Source: a virus
Reading direction: 5' to 3' (one strand)
Length of the DNA stretch: 64,000 bases
IMG/VR virus record: IMGVR_UViG_3300005253_000262
Coordinates: 1-64,000 of that record
The number at the start of each line of letters is the position of its first letter. Position 1 is the stretch's first letter. Shown piece after piece: positions 8,389 to 17,949 of the stretch. The notes under the pieces are model-generated. The model worked only from the letters and a program-made list of their open reading frames with translations. It searched no databases and was not told the DNA's origin. A program made the position numbers and the translations under genes.

Positions 8389-9594
8389 ATGGTAGTATTC
8401 CAAAACAAGGGCTTGATAGACCTCAGAGGTATTACTACCTTTGGCGTATGCGTAAAACCGGAAACAACGAACCCGATAGGGTACTTCGGTACAGGCCTGA
8501 AGTATGCAATCGCGGTATGCCTGAGAGAAGGCCAGAAGGTCACACTCTGGCTCGGAACGAAGAAGTGCACCTTCCGAGTGAGGAAGCAGGAGATCCGTGG
8601 AGAAGAGTTCCACATGGTCACGATGAACCATAAAGACCTCCCATTCACTACGAAGCTGGGTAAAGACTGGGAGCTCTGGATGGCGTACAGGGAACTTGCT
8701 GCCAATGCAATGGACGAACCTGAAACAATGATTGGAGGGGGTACCAAAGTTCCTGGAAACCCGCCTAAGGGACGTACCACATTTATCGTGGAAGGTGACG
8801 CTATTGAGGCGGTACATAAGCAGCAGAACAAAATCTTCCTCCAGACAGAGCCTCGGTACAAATTCGCTTCGGTAGAGCTTCATGACCGAACTAGTGAAGA
8901 GAGCTGGATCTACTACCGCGGGATCCGTGTACACAAATTAGACAAGGAGGCGCTATATAACTACAATATCCTCGATGAGACCCGGCTAACAGAAGATCGG
9001 ACACTTGCGTCAGTATACACAGCCTATCATGTAATCGCTGGGGCTATAGTATCGTGCGACAACGCAGGGCTTATTCGCCAGATGCTGGAAGCCCACCAGC
9101 TCTACTTCGAAAGCACAATCGATTATGATCTATGGTCGGCGAGACCAGGCAAGACGTTTAATGAGGTTGTTACCCGATATATTCACACGGGTAGATCCTT
9201 CAGTACGTCTGCAAAGAGTCTCTATGAGAACGCGCACCCAGAGACACCAGCTCCTGCGTTAGTACAATGGGAAACGATTCCGATGGAGAAACGACGTAAG
9301 CTGTGGGCGGCCCTACGGTTCTGGGACAAGTTAGGTATCGAGATCCCACGGAAAGATATACGTGTAACCGACGCTCTTGGGGACAGGAATAAGGGCACAA
9401 CCCATATGGGGACGATATACTTATCGCTGCATGTACTTGATCGAGACATGCGGCAGGTTGCTGGGATCATATATGGGCTGTATGCAAGGAATAAGCATAA
9501 GGCTACCGAGCTCGACTCGATAAGTCTGCTTATCGACACAATCGTGGACTTCGGTGAGCGTCTCCTTGGGCTACAAAGAAAGGACGCTGTCTAA
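8389..9594 (+). CDS. GHKL/Bergerat-fold-like ATPase
   Basis: Start chosen at 8389 because AGGAGCAATAGG precedes it and the MVVFQNKGLIDLR beginning looks native; earlier in-frame ATGs (8326, 8332) lie inside the upstream gene. 401 residues. NPIGYFGTGLKYAIAV (29-43) resembles the G2 box of Hsp90-like ATPases, and YRELAANAMDE (100-110) resembles their N box with Asn and Asp. The order, G2-like before N-like, is the reverse of Hsp90. Proteins like this are annotated as ATP-binding in other phages. The C-terminal half has no motif I know. Function unknown; ATP binding is inferred. Confidence 0.65.
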   Translation: MVVFQNKGLIDLRGITTFGVCVKPETTNPIGYFGTGLKYAIAVCLREGQKVTLWLGTKKCTFRVRKQEIRGEEFHMVTMNHKDLPFTTKLGKDWELWMAYRELAANAMDEPETMIGGGTKVPGNPPKGRTTFIVEGDAIEAVHKQQNKIFLQTEPRYKFASVELHDRTSEESWIYYRGIRVHKLDKEALYNYNILDETRLTEDRTLASVYTAYHVIAGAIVSCDNAGLIRQMLEAHQLYFESTIDYDLWSARPGKTFNEVVTRYIHTGRSFSTSAKSLYENAHPETPAPALVQWETIPMEKRRKLWAALRFWDKLGIEIPRKDIRVTDALGDRNKGTTHMGTIYLSLHVLDRDMRQVAGIIYGLYARNKHKATELDSISLLIDTIVDFGERLLGLQRKDAV

Positions 9595-9595
9595 C

Positions 9596-9889
9596 ATGAA
9601 CGAGGAAGGTAGAATCCTCCTTGCCGAGGCTATGGGTGGCCCGATATGGGAAGCGTATATCAATCCAGGTAAGCATCCGGAGAATGTTAATCTTCCAGAC
9701 CCCTTCACAGACGCTAACGACTGTGAGGCACTGATTAGGTGGCTGAATGAGCGGGGCCACCATCTGGAAATACGTTTTTATGCCAATGGCGATTCAGATG
9801 TGACAATTGGACTGCCAAAAAGGATTTGGGTGGGAGCCAATTGGAAACAAGGCGTCTGCGAACTCGCTCTAACGGCCTCCAGGTTCTGA
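9596..9889 (+). CDS. Small phage protein, ABA-sandwich type
   Basis: 97 residues, ATG 9596 with AAAGAAAGGA upstream. The pattern LPDPFTDANDCEALIRWLNE, then FYANGDSDVTI and a C-terminal GVCELAL matches the small phage ABA-sandwich proteins (PF18066-like), in which a W or PFTD loop precedes a helix. Last gene of the left operon; its stop lies in the loop of a GGCCTC/GAGGCC inverted repeat (9874-9897). Confidence 0.65.
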   Translation: MNEEGRILLAEAMGGPIWEAYINPGKHPENVNLPDPFTDANDCEALIRWLNERGHHLEIRFYANGDSDVTIGLPKRIWVGANWKQGVCELALTASRF

Positions 9890-10018
9890 ACGAGGCCACA
9901 GAACGAGAATGGTGGTTGAGGGATGTGCAATCTCGAGCCAGTGAGCTTCGGCTGACAAAGGCAAGCAGGACACAGAGCCCACCAACCTAAGGGCACAGAG
10001 CCCCCAACCACCAAATTA
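9890..10018. other. Convergent intergenic region with short repeat
   Basis: The plus operon and the long minus operon end here, facing each other. The stretch holds two copies of CACAGAGCCC followed by C-rich CCAACC (near 9970 and 9992), the arm of the 9874-9897 inverted repeat, and a weak GGGC/GCCC hairpin. No U-tract intrinsic terminator is seen for either side. Confidence 0.5.
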
Positions 10019-10273
10019 CTACGATTCCGTTTTCTCCTCACCGTTCCCGTTCGGAGGTGACTTCTCACCTTCGGGGAGTTTCAGATCAGTTGAGGCCTTG
10101 CCAGGCAGTGGTGCTGGGGCAGTATTAATTGCATACTTCCCCGACAGTAATAGCCGTGAGAGCTTCCGCATCTCACCAATCCCCTCAGCGTACGTTATAG
10201 GGATTATGATAGATCTGTCCTCCGTTATCTTTAGGACTGCCTCGAGCCCCCTAACCATTTCGTGTGTTTCCAT
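10019..10273 (-). CDS. Hypothetical protein, last gene of late operon
   Basis: 84 residues. The N-terminal two thirds look folded (METHEMVRGLEAVLKI, then ITYAEGIGEMRKLSR); the C-terminal 30 are Pro, Lys, Glu and Gly rich and probably disordered. The weak AAAGG upstream and the position after virion genes suggest a late product. No family recognised. Confidence 0.6.
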   Translation of the reverse strand: METHEMVRGLEAVLKITEDRSIIIPITYAEGIGEMRKLSRLLLSGKYAINTAPAPLPGKASTDLKLPEGEKSPPNGNGEEKTES

Positions 10274-10302
10274 GATACTATGCCTTTGTTGTGGTGAATG
10301 AA

Positions 10303-10938
10303 CTACGTCATACGACGCAGGGTTGCGATTCGATTTGCTTGAGCAACTGCGACATTGGTTAGTGCCTGATAGAGCTCGTGGACTGCCTGTGCAGTATCCT
10401 TCGCATCGATTACCATGTCGATCTCGTCGCTACTAGCCTGTGTTTCAGGAACCGTATCTGTTGGTACTAGAAGGTCTACAACAGTAATGCTAACGCCATT
10501 TGTATATGTAGATCCTGAAACTGCTACTACGGCGTTTACTATAGATCCGAGTACTACGTCGTATATGATCTGCGCTAGACCATCCCCACCGCCTGCTGTG
10601 GCCACCAGGAGGATACTAAAACCGACACCGTTGGCATAGCCAGTACCGGCATTTATGATAACCGGATTTGACACCACACCGCCAACAATATCGACTTCGA
10701 TGATAGCTGGTATACCTGTTTGCCGTCGTGTCTTATAGACGTCCTTGAAGAGTTGATCTGCGACCTGTTGATCAGTACCTCCTGCAAACTGCCACAGCTC
10801 CAGAAGCTCCTGGTAAATACTTTCGGCCTCAAGCAGCACCGCTAATACCTGTGACACAGATTGCTTTATCATGTTGCCAACACCCTCATCCCCAAATTGG
10901 TTTTGGTCCCATCTTTTCTCGCCTGTATGCCCTGCCAT
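10303..10938 (-). CDS. Putative virion-associated protein
   Basis: 211 residues, GAAGGAGAAGGAA just before the start. Helical ends flank a beta-rich middle (residues about 80-155; many Val, Gly, Asn and repeated VIINAGTGYANGVGF-like and VSGSTYTNGV-like strands), a pattern often seen in small tail-fibre or baseplate decoration proteins. It follows the tip/fibre genes in the same operon. Function unknown. Confidence 0.65.
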   Translation of the reverse strand: MAGHTGEKRWDQNQFGDEGVGNMIKQSVSQVLAVLLEAESIYQELLELWQFAGGTDQQVADQLFKDVYKTRRQTGIPAIIEVDIVGGVVSNPVIINAGTGYANGVGFSILLVATAGGGDGLAQIIYDVVLGSIVNAVVAVSGSTYTNGVSITVVDLLVPTDTVPETQASSDEIDMVIDAKDTAQAVHELYQALTNVAVAQANRIATLRRMT

Positions 10939-10953
10939 TTCCTTCTCCTTCCT

Positions 10954-11532
10954 TTAAGTTTGTACCGCTGTGAGCTTGACAGTAAACTCCGTGAAATTGG
11001 CTGTATCTGCAACTTCACGGACTCGGAACGTAGACTCAACAATAGTTGTACCGGGAGTTCTACCTGGGCCACCCGTTCGTATTCTTTGCCACAGCATGTC
11101 TTGTGTATCAAGTGCGCTATAGACTCCAACGGCGGCATGAGCAACCGAAAAGGTCCCACTCTCTATGCTTACATTGGCAACTTCCCATTCAGACTCTGTT
11201 ACCGTTTCGTCTGTCCATTCCCCGGTATGGTCTACGGGAGGACCAGCATCATCGTTGCCCATGTCGGTGATTACTTCCACGCCACCGGCAAAATGTTTCT
11301 TAGTCAGTATGCGTCCATCATCACTGCCCGATCCTGCACGGTAGTCATGGAATATAATTCCAACACGGGTTTGTCCGGTTCCTCCGGTATGCCATATTTC
11401 AACATCAGTGACTAATGGTGTCAGACTGAGCACCCCCTGTTGTGCAGCATTGGCAAAGGGAGTGACACTAACCGAGCCGCGTTGCCAATACGGCCTTCTA
11501 GTGTATATGTTTCTTCGCGGCACGAAAATCAT
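10954..11532 (-). CDS. Putative minor tail or fibre protein
   Basis: Start at 11532 shares ATGA with the stop of the 1,584-residue tip protein, so the earlier in-frame ATG at 11583 is unlikely. 192 residues, beta rich, with many Thr, Val and Gly and no signal or membrane segment. Position directly after the tip/fibre gene suggests a partner or chaperone of the fibre. Family not recognised. Confidence 0.65.
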   Translation of the reverse strand: MIFVPRRNIYTRRPYWQRGSVSVTPFANAAQQGVLSLTPLVTDVEIWHTGGTGQTRVGIIFHDYRAGSGSDDGRILTKKHFAGGVEVITDMGNDDAGPPVDHTGEWTDETVTESEWEVANVSIESGTFSVAHAAVGVYSALDTQDMLWQRIRTGGPGRTPGTTIVESTFRVREVADTANFTEFTVKLTAVQT

Positions 11533-14500
11533 GGCACTATTCCTGTACCCCAAGCGTAGTATACGGTTGCTGACTCTCTCCAAATGTTTGCCACTCCCCC
11601 TGGCCCAATTGTCAGACCTCCCGCAGTATCGATTCTCGTGGCACCATCCAAATAATATAATGTAGTGCTTGCACCTTCCGTAACTATATAATTACCGGAA
11701 GTGAAGGCGTTAACAACCGTCGTCATTGCATGAATAGGGAAATCTAAATTTCCAGATGCCGCTAATGTAAGGGTCCTTGCAGTACTTGCATCTTTAAATG
11801 CCATCTGGCCGCAATGTTCAGCCTCCAATGTATCACTAACGTTGTCATTGAACACAGGTAAGAAGTTAAACCCGACGTCTCTCCAATTATTGCCGTGATC
11901 TTTTACTTCCGCACCGGAAGTTTGACCAGTTGCTGCATTATTTTGTGTTCTAAGATCGTCTGTACCATTATAGGATAGAGTAACCGAACCATCCTGCAGG
12001 GCTACGATCATATTATCTAATGCTGCTCCACCACGTAAACGAAAGTCAACACCATCCACCATATCAATGTACAGGTCGATTGTGTTGAAATATATACGAG
12101 CATCATTACCTGTACCAAAGCGCAGTTCGGAATTATCTACGATGAGCATGTCGGCCAGCGTATCTAACTCTACCAGGTTATCGGTAAAGGTAAGAATATC
12201 GTTGGCGGCAACCTGGATCTTGAGTGCTTGGCCGCTACCAGTATTTATGCTGCCGAAGCCTCCGCCTGAAGACCAGAGAATTTGTATAGATTGCGTAGAG
12301 CCGAGTTGGATACGGGCATCGTCAACTAACTTGAGTGTAGATCCATTCCAAGTTAGGGCCCCGGCTGTATCTATCCAGTCGCCAGCACTACGATACAATA
12401 GGTCATTATTGACTGCGCCAGTAAGGTTGACATCGGTTAGGTCGTTAAATGCAGAAGCACCTCCCGAAGTTAAATCAAAATCTGTCCCCAGATCATTCGT
12501 AAACATTGGGGTGCCATCTAAGGCAACCCAGTATTGACCATCGCCAGTAACGTCAACCGCGGCGGCCGCTGACTCCTCGATGTAGACACTTGCTCCTGTA
12601 GCCGCTCGAGATACGCGTATGCCGGCATCGAGTGTGATAAGTCTTTCTCCGCCGTTATATGCAAGGAGAGCCCCTGCATCTGGATCAGCAGAAAATACAG
12701 TAGCCAATCCGCCAGCTACCTTAGTCGCGCGCCATCTGATATTTTGGCCGCGGACATTACTCGTCAGTCCGCCAAATGTGCCACTACCTGCATCCAGCGT
12801 CCACCAGGCAACTGTATCGTTACTATTGGTGAAGACAAAGTTGTTAACGCCACTATCGGTATCGACAGGAGGATTGGAACCAACGATGTTGCCCCGAGCT
12901 TCGAGTTGAGACGTGGAGATGGCTACAAGTTTGTCATTACCACCCACAATGAGCCGATCTACTACGACGTTGTCTAATCTATCTGCGTGGATATTCTCTG
13001 CACCAGTAACGGCCCAATCTACGTGTTCTGTAGCGAGGAAGCCGAGAAGGTTATCGTGACTGACAATCGCCTCTATTTCGCCAGCAGTCTGGTCGGCTGC
13101 TGCATTGTCCTCTACGTTTAGGATTGTTCGGGCCGCGCCCGCTGTAATCTCCTCACCATCTCCGGCACCCGCAGTATCACGTCCGAGGAACCTATTCGTA
13201 GCCGTGAAGTCAATATCCGCAGCTACAAGACGCCGACTCTCAAAGTCAACACCATCAGCTACGAGCACATGACGATTAGTAGGCGTGGAGGTATTGACAT
13301 CAGTCAGATCAGATAACTCTGTCGCTCCGCCTCCAGTATTGGCCACCCAGGTACCATCGGCCTGCAGAACTAGATTATCATCAGCTGGTGTAGTCGACTT
13401 AGGCACGTTTCCAGCCTGATAAGTATTACCAACTAAAGTGCCAAACTCTTCTGATATAGCCCTAATGAATACTGAATCGATTCTGGTCCTCTCGAAGTCA
13501 TGGAATCCCTGATTGTATCCAATGCTAAAGTTCCAATACCGAGCCTGTTGAAAGCCAGATGTTGGAACGACAATGCGTATTAATTTCCATACGTTTAGTG
13601 ACTCATCTAGTGTCGTTGTAACCTGGCCGCTCTGTATAGGTTGAGTAGGTTCTTTATCTAGGGGGTTCTTCCATCCAAGCGCGCCAGTTATAAACTGTAG
13701 TGGCACGGAGGCAGTTGCGGCGGTTGTTTGGTACTTAATTATGAATTCCCACGTCTGTGCTTGTGCCTTTATCTTTGGCTCAGAAATGAGGCTTGCCCTG
13801 TCACCCGCACCTCCACCAGAGAAGGTAAAGAAGTCTATAGCATTCGAACCCTCCTCACCGTCGCCGGGGCGCCAATCGACTCGAGCATCGCCTGCTATTA
13901 TACCTATCTGCCAGTATGTGCCAGAGACAAATGCCCCAACTGTGCCCGTACTGAGGTCGAAATCGGGATCGGCTACTTCTTGTATGTCAGAGAATTGCGT
14001 GCGTTGGAATTCAAAAGTGACGGCAGTCCCTGCAGCAGTTGGGATGTTTACAGTAGGATCAGTATCTTGCTGGAATATGTGAACCACACCAACCTTGTAT
14101 GCCTGAGCCGCACCCGTTCCTACAACACCCATTATTTCGTCTATAGAGAACAGGTACCATCGAATGTTACTGACCACGAAGGCAATGCGCTCACCCACAC
14201 GTAGCGTGCCATAGAAGCCGCTTTGAATAGCGCCATCAAAGTCGGCCTTATTAATAAGGATAGCATCCGTATTCTGGAAGTTGTTTTGTGATCCCGAAGT
14301 ATCTGTAGCACGAGCTGTGAGCATAGCGTACCGGGATTGCCCTGCGGCTAACTGTGTAGTGTCTAAGTCGTCATAGGTGAGTGAAACAGCATAGTCTGGA
14401 GGACTTATGATATCTGTGCCGTCGGTACCTGTAGTCTGTGTCGTCGACGCAAATACTCCGACGACTCCCGCTCGTGTGATGTGGCGTGCGCGTATATCGT

Positions 14501-16283
14501 AGGCTGTACCAGGATCGAGTGGCACAATAATAGCAGTCTGTAGATCCACGCGTGTAGCTGGTACAGCGATGTAATCGGTACCCGTCGTCTTCTTGAACTG
14601 TACCTGTGTCTCCACCACAAAGGCACCGGGATCATCCCACGTTACTCTGAGTCCATCTGACGAAGTACCAGCAGATCCAGTAACGGTGGTAACAGCAGCA
14701 GCTAAGCCTGTGACAGCAATCTGCGCGGTAGGATCAAAGCCACCAGGATCGTTGACAGCTACACTAGTGCCTAATGGGGCTGTTGTGTTATAGATGCTGG
14801 AGTCTTCCTCGATCACCTCCATAACCACTGCACCAGACACAGAGAAGGACATGTTGATGATTCGGACTGTTACATTAACATTATTCGTCTCCTGACAATT
14901 CAGTATTGTCACATCGAATGGCTGGAACGTGAGTCCCTTCGGCCCCACTGCGAAACGCCACGTGGCACCAAATCGGCTGCGTCGTACTATCTCACGCGCT
15001 ACACGTTCAGCAATGGACTCGTCTTGAATTAATGAAAAGTCATGTTCCTTAAAACGTACTCCTCCATCCTCTGTAACGGCGGCACTTTCTTCTACCTCCG
15101 GATACGGGCGAGGCTGGTATAAGCTCTCGGGGCCCGGATCCACGTAGCGACCCCGCGCTGTATTGTATAGGAGTCTTAGATCCCCTGAAGGGGTAAAGTC
15201 TACTCCTACCGCACGGAGTAGATCGCCTTCGAGGATATCACTGAATGTTGTTAGGTCATCGTTGGGGGCCCAAATATAGTACATTCCACCCACGGTAGCG
15301 ACTTTACCATTAATGGCACCTTCCAGTTGCTTGATGATGGCCTCGTGGTCATTAGTTACTGGTAGGAGTCCACCAACGCGATATCGAGGTATACCGTCTA
15401 CTGTTGCCTCGCTTACATTGGCTGCGGCCATAGCCTGATCCATATCGATGTCGTCGCCATCGATGCCTACGCCTATCACAAGCTTACCGTTAATCTTCCA
15501 CCCAAGTAGGTAGCGTAACACTACGAGCGCCCAGTTGTCCCCTAAGATGGTACCCCCGTTCTCCCACTGCCAGGTGCTCTGATCGTCCGTACGGTGAGCG
15601 CCTGTACCTCCACGAGTTGAGTCCAAACGCGGATCGTATACGGGCCCGCCTTGGGCTACTTGCGTAATCCGAGTAGGGATACCGCCTTCTACTTTCTCGT
15701 GATCAATCTTAAAGCGCAGACGGTAATGCGCCATACCGAGACCATCAGCTGTAGCAGGCCAGAGCGTATTTGCGAAGTTGTCGTCGCCGTCGATGTCTAT
15801 AAAGGCTGTTTGGGATTCGGTACCAAGTCGTGTTTGACGCCACAGACCATCAGCCCAAGCACCAGTAGCGGCGTCTCCTGAGAACGTGATGATCTCGTCG
15901 TTGATGTATAGGTCCTGGTATGACTCGATAAGGTGCCCAGCACCGGCGATAATATAGGAATAGAAATCGTTGCCAGCGCCGTGTCTTCCTGCCCATACAA
16001 GGTCCGTTGATAATGCTGTGGTTCCGAAGACCCACTTCATTTCTGCCTGGGCATCTACTGAGACGCGAATGCGCATTTGGACGGTGCTTAGGTCTAACGA
16101 AGGGGCTAGTAAAGCAGAGAGACCCCCTGTTATGCCGCCACCAATTGCTGCTGCTAAGAGGGCATTCTTTATGTGGAAGAGTCCGGCGAACGGTGTGGAA
16201 CTAAAGCCTAATAGAGGATAAGCATAGACTGCAATGACGGCAATGATTGCGCCAATAACAATTGCTTTGAAGACTTTACCCAT
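11529..16283 (-). CDS. Tail tip / central fibre protein (lambda J-like, host recognition)
   Basis: 1,584 residues. Residues 1-60 hold two hydrophobic stretches (AIVIGAIIAVIAVYAYPLLG and a Gly/Ala-rich one), as in tail-tip proteins that start with a membrane-like segment. Residues about 60-500 resemble the hub part of J-like proteins (WRQTRLG, ALVVLRYLLGW, ERVAREIVRRSRFG). Near 540-640 a fibronectin III-like domain follows (TWDDPG, YDIRARHITRAG). The C-terminal 600 residues are fibre-like, with repeated LSDLTDVN / FNDLTDVNLTG motifs and short beta repeats. It follows the gene order tube, tape measure, tip proteins. It should set host range. Its C-terminal DNA looks more AT-rich than its 5' part. 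Confidence 0.85.
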   Translation of the reverse strand: MGKVFKAIVIGAIIAVIAVYAYPLLGFSSTPFAGLFHIKNALLAAAIGGGITGGLSALLAPSLDLSTVQMRIRVSVDAQAEMKWVFGTTALSTDLVWAGRHGAGNDFYSYIIAGAGHLIESYQDLYINDEIITFSGDAATGAWADGLWRQTRLGTESQTAFIDIDGDDNFANTLWPATADGLGMAHYRLRFKIDHEKVEGGIPTRITQVAQGGPVYDPRLDSTRGGTGAHRTDDQSTWQWENGGTILGDNWALVVLRYLLGWKINGKLVIGVGIDGDDIDMDQAMAAANVSEATVDGIPRYRVGGLLPVTNDHEAIIKQLEGAINGKVATVGGMYYIWAPNDDLTTFSDILEGDLLRAVGVDFTPSGDLRLLYNTARGRYVDPGPESLYQPRPYPEVEESAAVTEDGGVRFKEHDFSLIQDESIAERVAREIVRRSRFGATWRFAVGPKGLTFQPFDVTILNCQETNNVNVTVRIINMSFSVSGAVVMEVIEEDSSIYNTTAPLGTSVAVNDPGGFDPTAQIAVTGLAAAVTTVTGSAGTSSDGLRVTWDDPGAFVVETQVQFKKTTGTDYIAVPATRVDLQTAIIVPLDPGTAYDIRARHITRAGVVGVFASTTQTTGTDGTDIISPPDYAVSLTYDDLDTTQLAAGQSRYAMLTARATDTSGSQNNFQNTDAILINKADFDGAIQSGFYGTLRVGERIAFVVSNIRWYLFSIDEIMGVVGTGAAQAYKVGVVHIFQQDTDPTVNIPTAAGTAVTFEFQRTQFSDIQEVADPDFDLSTGTVGAFVSGTYWQIGIIAGDARVDWRPGDGEEGSNAIDFFTFSGGGAGDRASLISEPKIKAQAQTWEFIIKYQTTAATASVPLQFITGALGWKNPLDKEPTQPIQSGQVTTTLDESLNVWKLIRIVVPTSGFQQARYWNFSIGYNQGFHDFERTRIDSVFIRAISEEFGTLVGNTYQAGNVPKSTTPADDNLVLQADGTWVANTGGGATELSDLTDVNTSTPTNRHVLVADGVDFESRRLVAADIDFTATNRFLGRDTAGAGDGEEITAGAARTILNVEDNAAADQTAGEIEAIVSHDNLLGFLATEHVDWAVTGAENIHADRLDNVVVDRLIVGGNDKLVAISTSQLEARGNIVGSNPPVDTDSGVNNFVFTNSNDTVAWWTLDAGSGTFGGLTSNVRGQNIRWRATKVAGGLATVFSADPDAGALLAYNGGERLITLDAGIRVSRAATGASVYIEESAAAAVDVTGDGQYWVALDGTPMFTNDLGTDFDLTSGGASAFNDLTDVNLTGAVNNDLLYRSAGDWIDTAGALTWNGSTLKLVDDARIQLGSTQSIQILWSSGGGFGSINTGSGQALKIQVAANDILTFTDNLVELDTLADMLIVDNSELRFGTGNDARIYFNTIDLYIDMVDGVDFRLRGGAALDNMIVALQDGSVTLSYNGTDDLRTQNNAATGQTSGAEVKDHGNNWRDVGFNFLPVFNDNVSDTLEAEHCGQMAFKDASTARTLTLAASGNLDFPIHAMTTVVNAFTSGNYIVTEGASTTLYYLDGATRIDTAGGLTIGPGGVANIWRESATVYYAWGTGIVP

Positions 16284-16699
16284 TAATATGGGATCCTAAA
16301 GGTGTGCTCTAGGTGGCGAAGACGAACATACGCGATACCGTTCTCACCTATGAACATTCCAAAGCGGCTTAGATAGATACCGCAGCAATCTTCATACATG
16401 ACAACGTCCCCTTTGTGTGCGTAGACACCGCGGAGGGGTTCGCCGAACTTATCCTTTAGCGTATCGTATAGTTCCCCTTTTCCAATCTTCTTCAACGCCT
16501 TCAGGGCACTCTTCCATCCATCATACTTGCCACGAAAGTCTGCCATAGGATCGACGCCAGTCATAGCTTCGACTGCACCCGCAGCAAATGTGCAACAGTC
16601 ATGCGTGCCCAAATCAAACTGCTCAGATTGCGCCTTGACAATGTACTCGTTTAGACGAATAGGCCAATCAGGAAGCCTCTTTATCCGCAGACTACTCAT
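16283..16699 (-). CDS. Tail-tip NlpC/P60-like protein (DUF6950-like)
   Basis: 138 residues. FDLGTHDCCTFAAGAVEAM has the Asp-Cys of a papain-like NlpC/P60 fold and the following DPMADFRGKYDGW is typical of DUF6950 proteins found between tip genes of siphoviruses. HKGDVVMYED could supply the later His/Asp region. Overlaps both neighbours by one to four bases. Probable role: tail-tip assembly or local peptidoglycan cutting at entry; activity is inferred. Confidence 0.75.
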   Translation of the reverse strand: MSSLRIKRLPDWPIRLNEYIVKAQSEQFDLGTHDCCTFAAGAVEAMTGVDPMADFRGKYDGWKSALKALKKIGKGELYDTLKDKFGEPLRGVYAHKGDVVMYEDCCGIYLSRFGMFIGENGIAYVRLRHLEHTFRIPY

Positions 16700-17346
16700 A
16701 AGGGCTCTCCTCCTCCTCCAGGAGTTTTAGGTCCTTTAGGTTGTGGGCCACGATGGATGTCAGGATCGCCCAGACCCTCAGGTTTATTTGACAGTTCGAG
16801 GATAAACGAAGACCAGGTATCGGCAGGAAACAGTCTGACATGATCGAGCCAGCGCCATGGGATATCTAGTGCTCGACCAAGGTCCTTATCGATCGTGACA
16901 GCTACAGTAGCGCCCTCAGCATCTCGCTTCACCGTCATTTGCGTCATGACGCCCGTCTTGATCCTCGCGGGGTTGCTTACTACGGTGGCCTCGTCCTCAT
17001 TGAGGAGAGCCAACCAAAGCCATGCGGAACGCCCGCGCCATTGACGCTTATCGTTGACGATCTGCTTGAGTAGTTCAAAGTCAAGATCGTGGCCGCTAAC
17101 TACCATCGTGACCGGCCCACCAATACCTTGATCCTCTACGATATCCGTCATCTCAATGAACGGGGCCATGTTAACGAAGATTTGTCCGTCTAGTGCGGCA
17201 TCACCTGTTGCTGAGGGGGCAAAGGTGCCATGACCTGTCCACGCGATAAGGGGATCTGTCAGAATATCAAATCGACCAAGAAGTGTCTGACGGACTGTCC
17301 CAGCCTCGAGGGCTGTTACCATCCCTGCTGTGATATCGCGTGCCAT
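16696..17346 (-). CDS. Minor tail protein (tail-tip assembly)
   Basis: 216 residues. The start (MARDITAGMVTALEAGTVRQTLLGRFDI) and the middle beta region resemble DUF2163-like tail-tip proteins that precede an NlpC/P60-type gene and a J-like gene. The C terminus is a Pro/Gly-rich tail ending GGGGEPL. The gene order supports a hub or distal tail role. Match is by pattern and position only. Confidence 0.65.
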   Translation of the reverse strand: MARDITAGMVTALEAGTVRQTLLGRFDILTDPLIAWTGHGTFAPSATGDAALDGQIFVNMAPFIEMTDIVEDQGIGGPVTMVVSGHDLDFELLKQIVNDKRQWRGRSAWLWLALLNEDEATVVSNPARIKTGVMTQMTVKRDAEGATVAVTIDKDLGRALDIPWRWLDHVRLFPADTWSSFILELSNKPEGLGDPDIHRGPQPKGPKTPGGGGEPL

Positions 17347-17348
17347 TA

Positions 17349-17945
17349 CTATGGACCGAAGTGCTCTATGGCATCGATGGTGATGTCGAAGAAGTCCGGA
17401 AGCCTTCCAACAACACCAACTTGAGGTGTCAGTAGCCGTAGTGTTATCTCGGGCGTCTTAACATCTACTACTGCATTGTTCACAGGGGAGTCGCGAAGTG
17501 CCGGCTCGAAGTCGAATGTAACTAGCCCGGCACCGTTAGATACAGCATCCTGTATGAGGACTTTAACTTCAGTGTTTACCTCGATAGGGTCACCGGCGAG
17601 TCCTACCGTTTCACTTGAAGCGGCTCCGTCGCAGTCAAGTGATAGGCCAAGCTGGCCTGCGCCAGCTACAAGCGGGTCAGCCCCTGTGTAGCCCGCACCC
17701 TGCTGCCATCCAGGAGGAGTGGCTTTGAATTGGTTTCCCTGCTTGGCTAGTTGCACTAGTGCAGCCCACCAAGCACGTGTATCCACAATACGCTTAGTCA
17801 CTAGCGGGAATGACAAGAGCCATATAGCTTTAGTGCTCTGCATAATGACGGATCCGCCATCAAAGAATTCTAGTGCTTGATCGCCGCGTATGAGCCGCCA
17901 ATCCATGGTGGCGTTTTTAATTGCAGGTATAGTAATGATAGCCAT
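17349..17945 (-). CDS. Minor tail protein
   Basis: Start at 17945, four bases after the tape measure stop; the longer frame to 18080 lies inside the tape measure gene and is not used. 198 residues, beta rich, beginning MAIITIPAIKNATMDWRLIRGDQ. DAIEHFGP ends it. Comparable genes sit between tape measure and tip genes in siphoviruses (distal tail protein position). No motif is specific enough to name it. Confidence 0.65.
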   Translation of the reverse strand: MAIITIPAIKNATMDWRLIRGDQALEFFDGGSVIMQSTKAIWLLSFPLVTKRIVDTRAWWAALVQLAKQGNQFKATPPGWQQGAGYTGADPLVAGAGQLGLSLDCDGAASSETVGLAGDPIEVNTEVKVLIQDAVSNGAGLVTFDFEPALRDSPVNNAVVDVKTPEITLRLLTPQVGVVGRLPDFFDITIDAIEHFGP

Positions 17946-17949
17946 ATCG

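Noticed and set aside
8127-8934. Minus-strand frames of 244 and 192 residues
   Set aside because: They lie opposite the DUF7352-like and ATPase genes and have no start context.
13728-14204. Plus-strand frame of 158 residues
   Set aside because: Antisense shadow of the tail tip gene.
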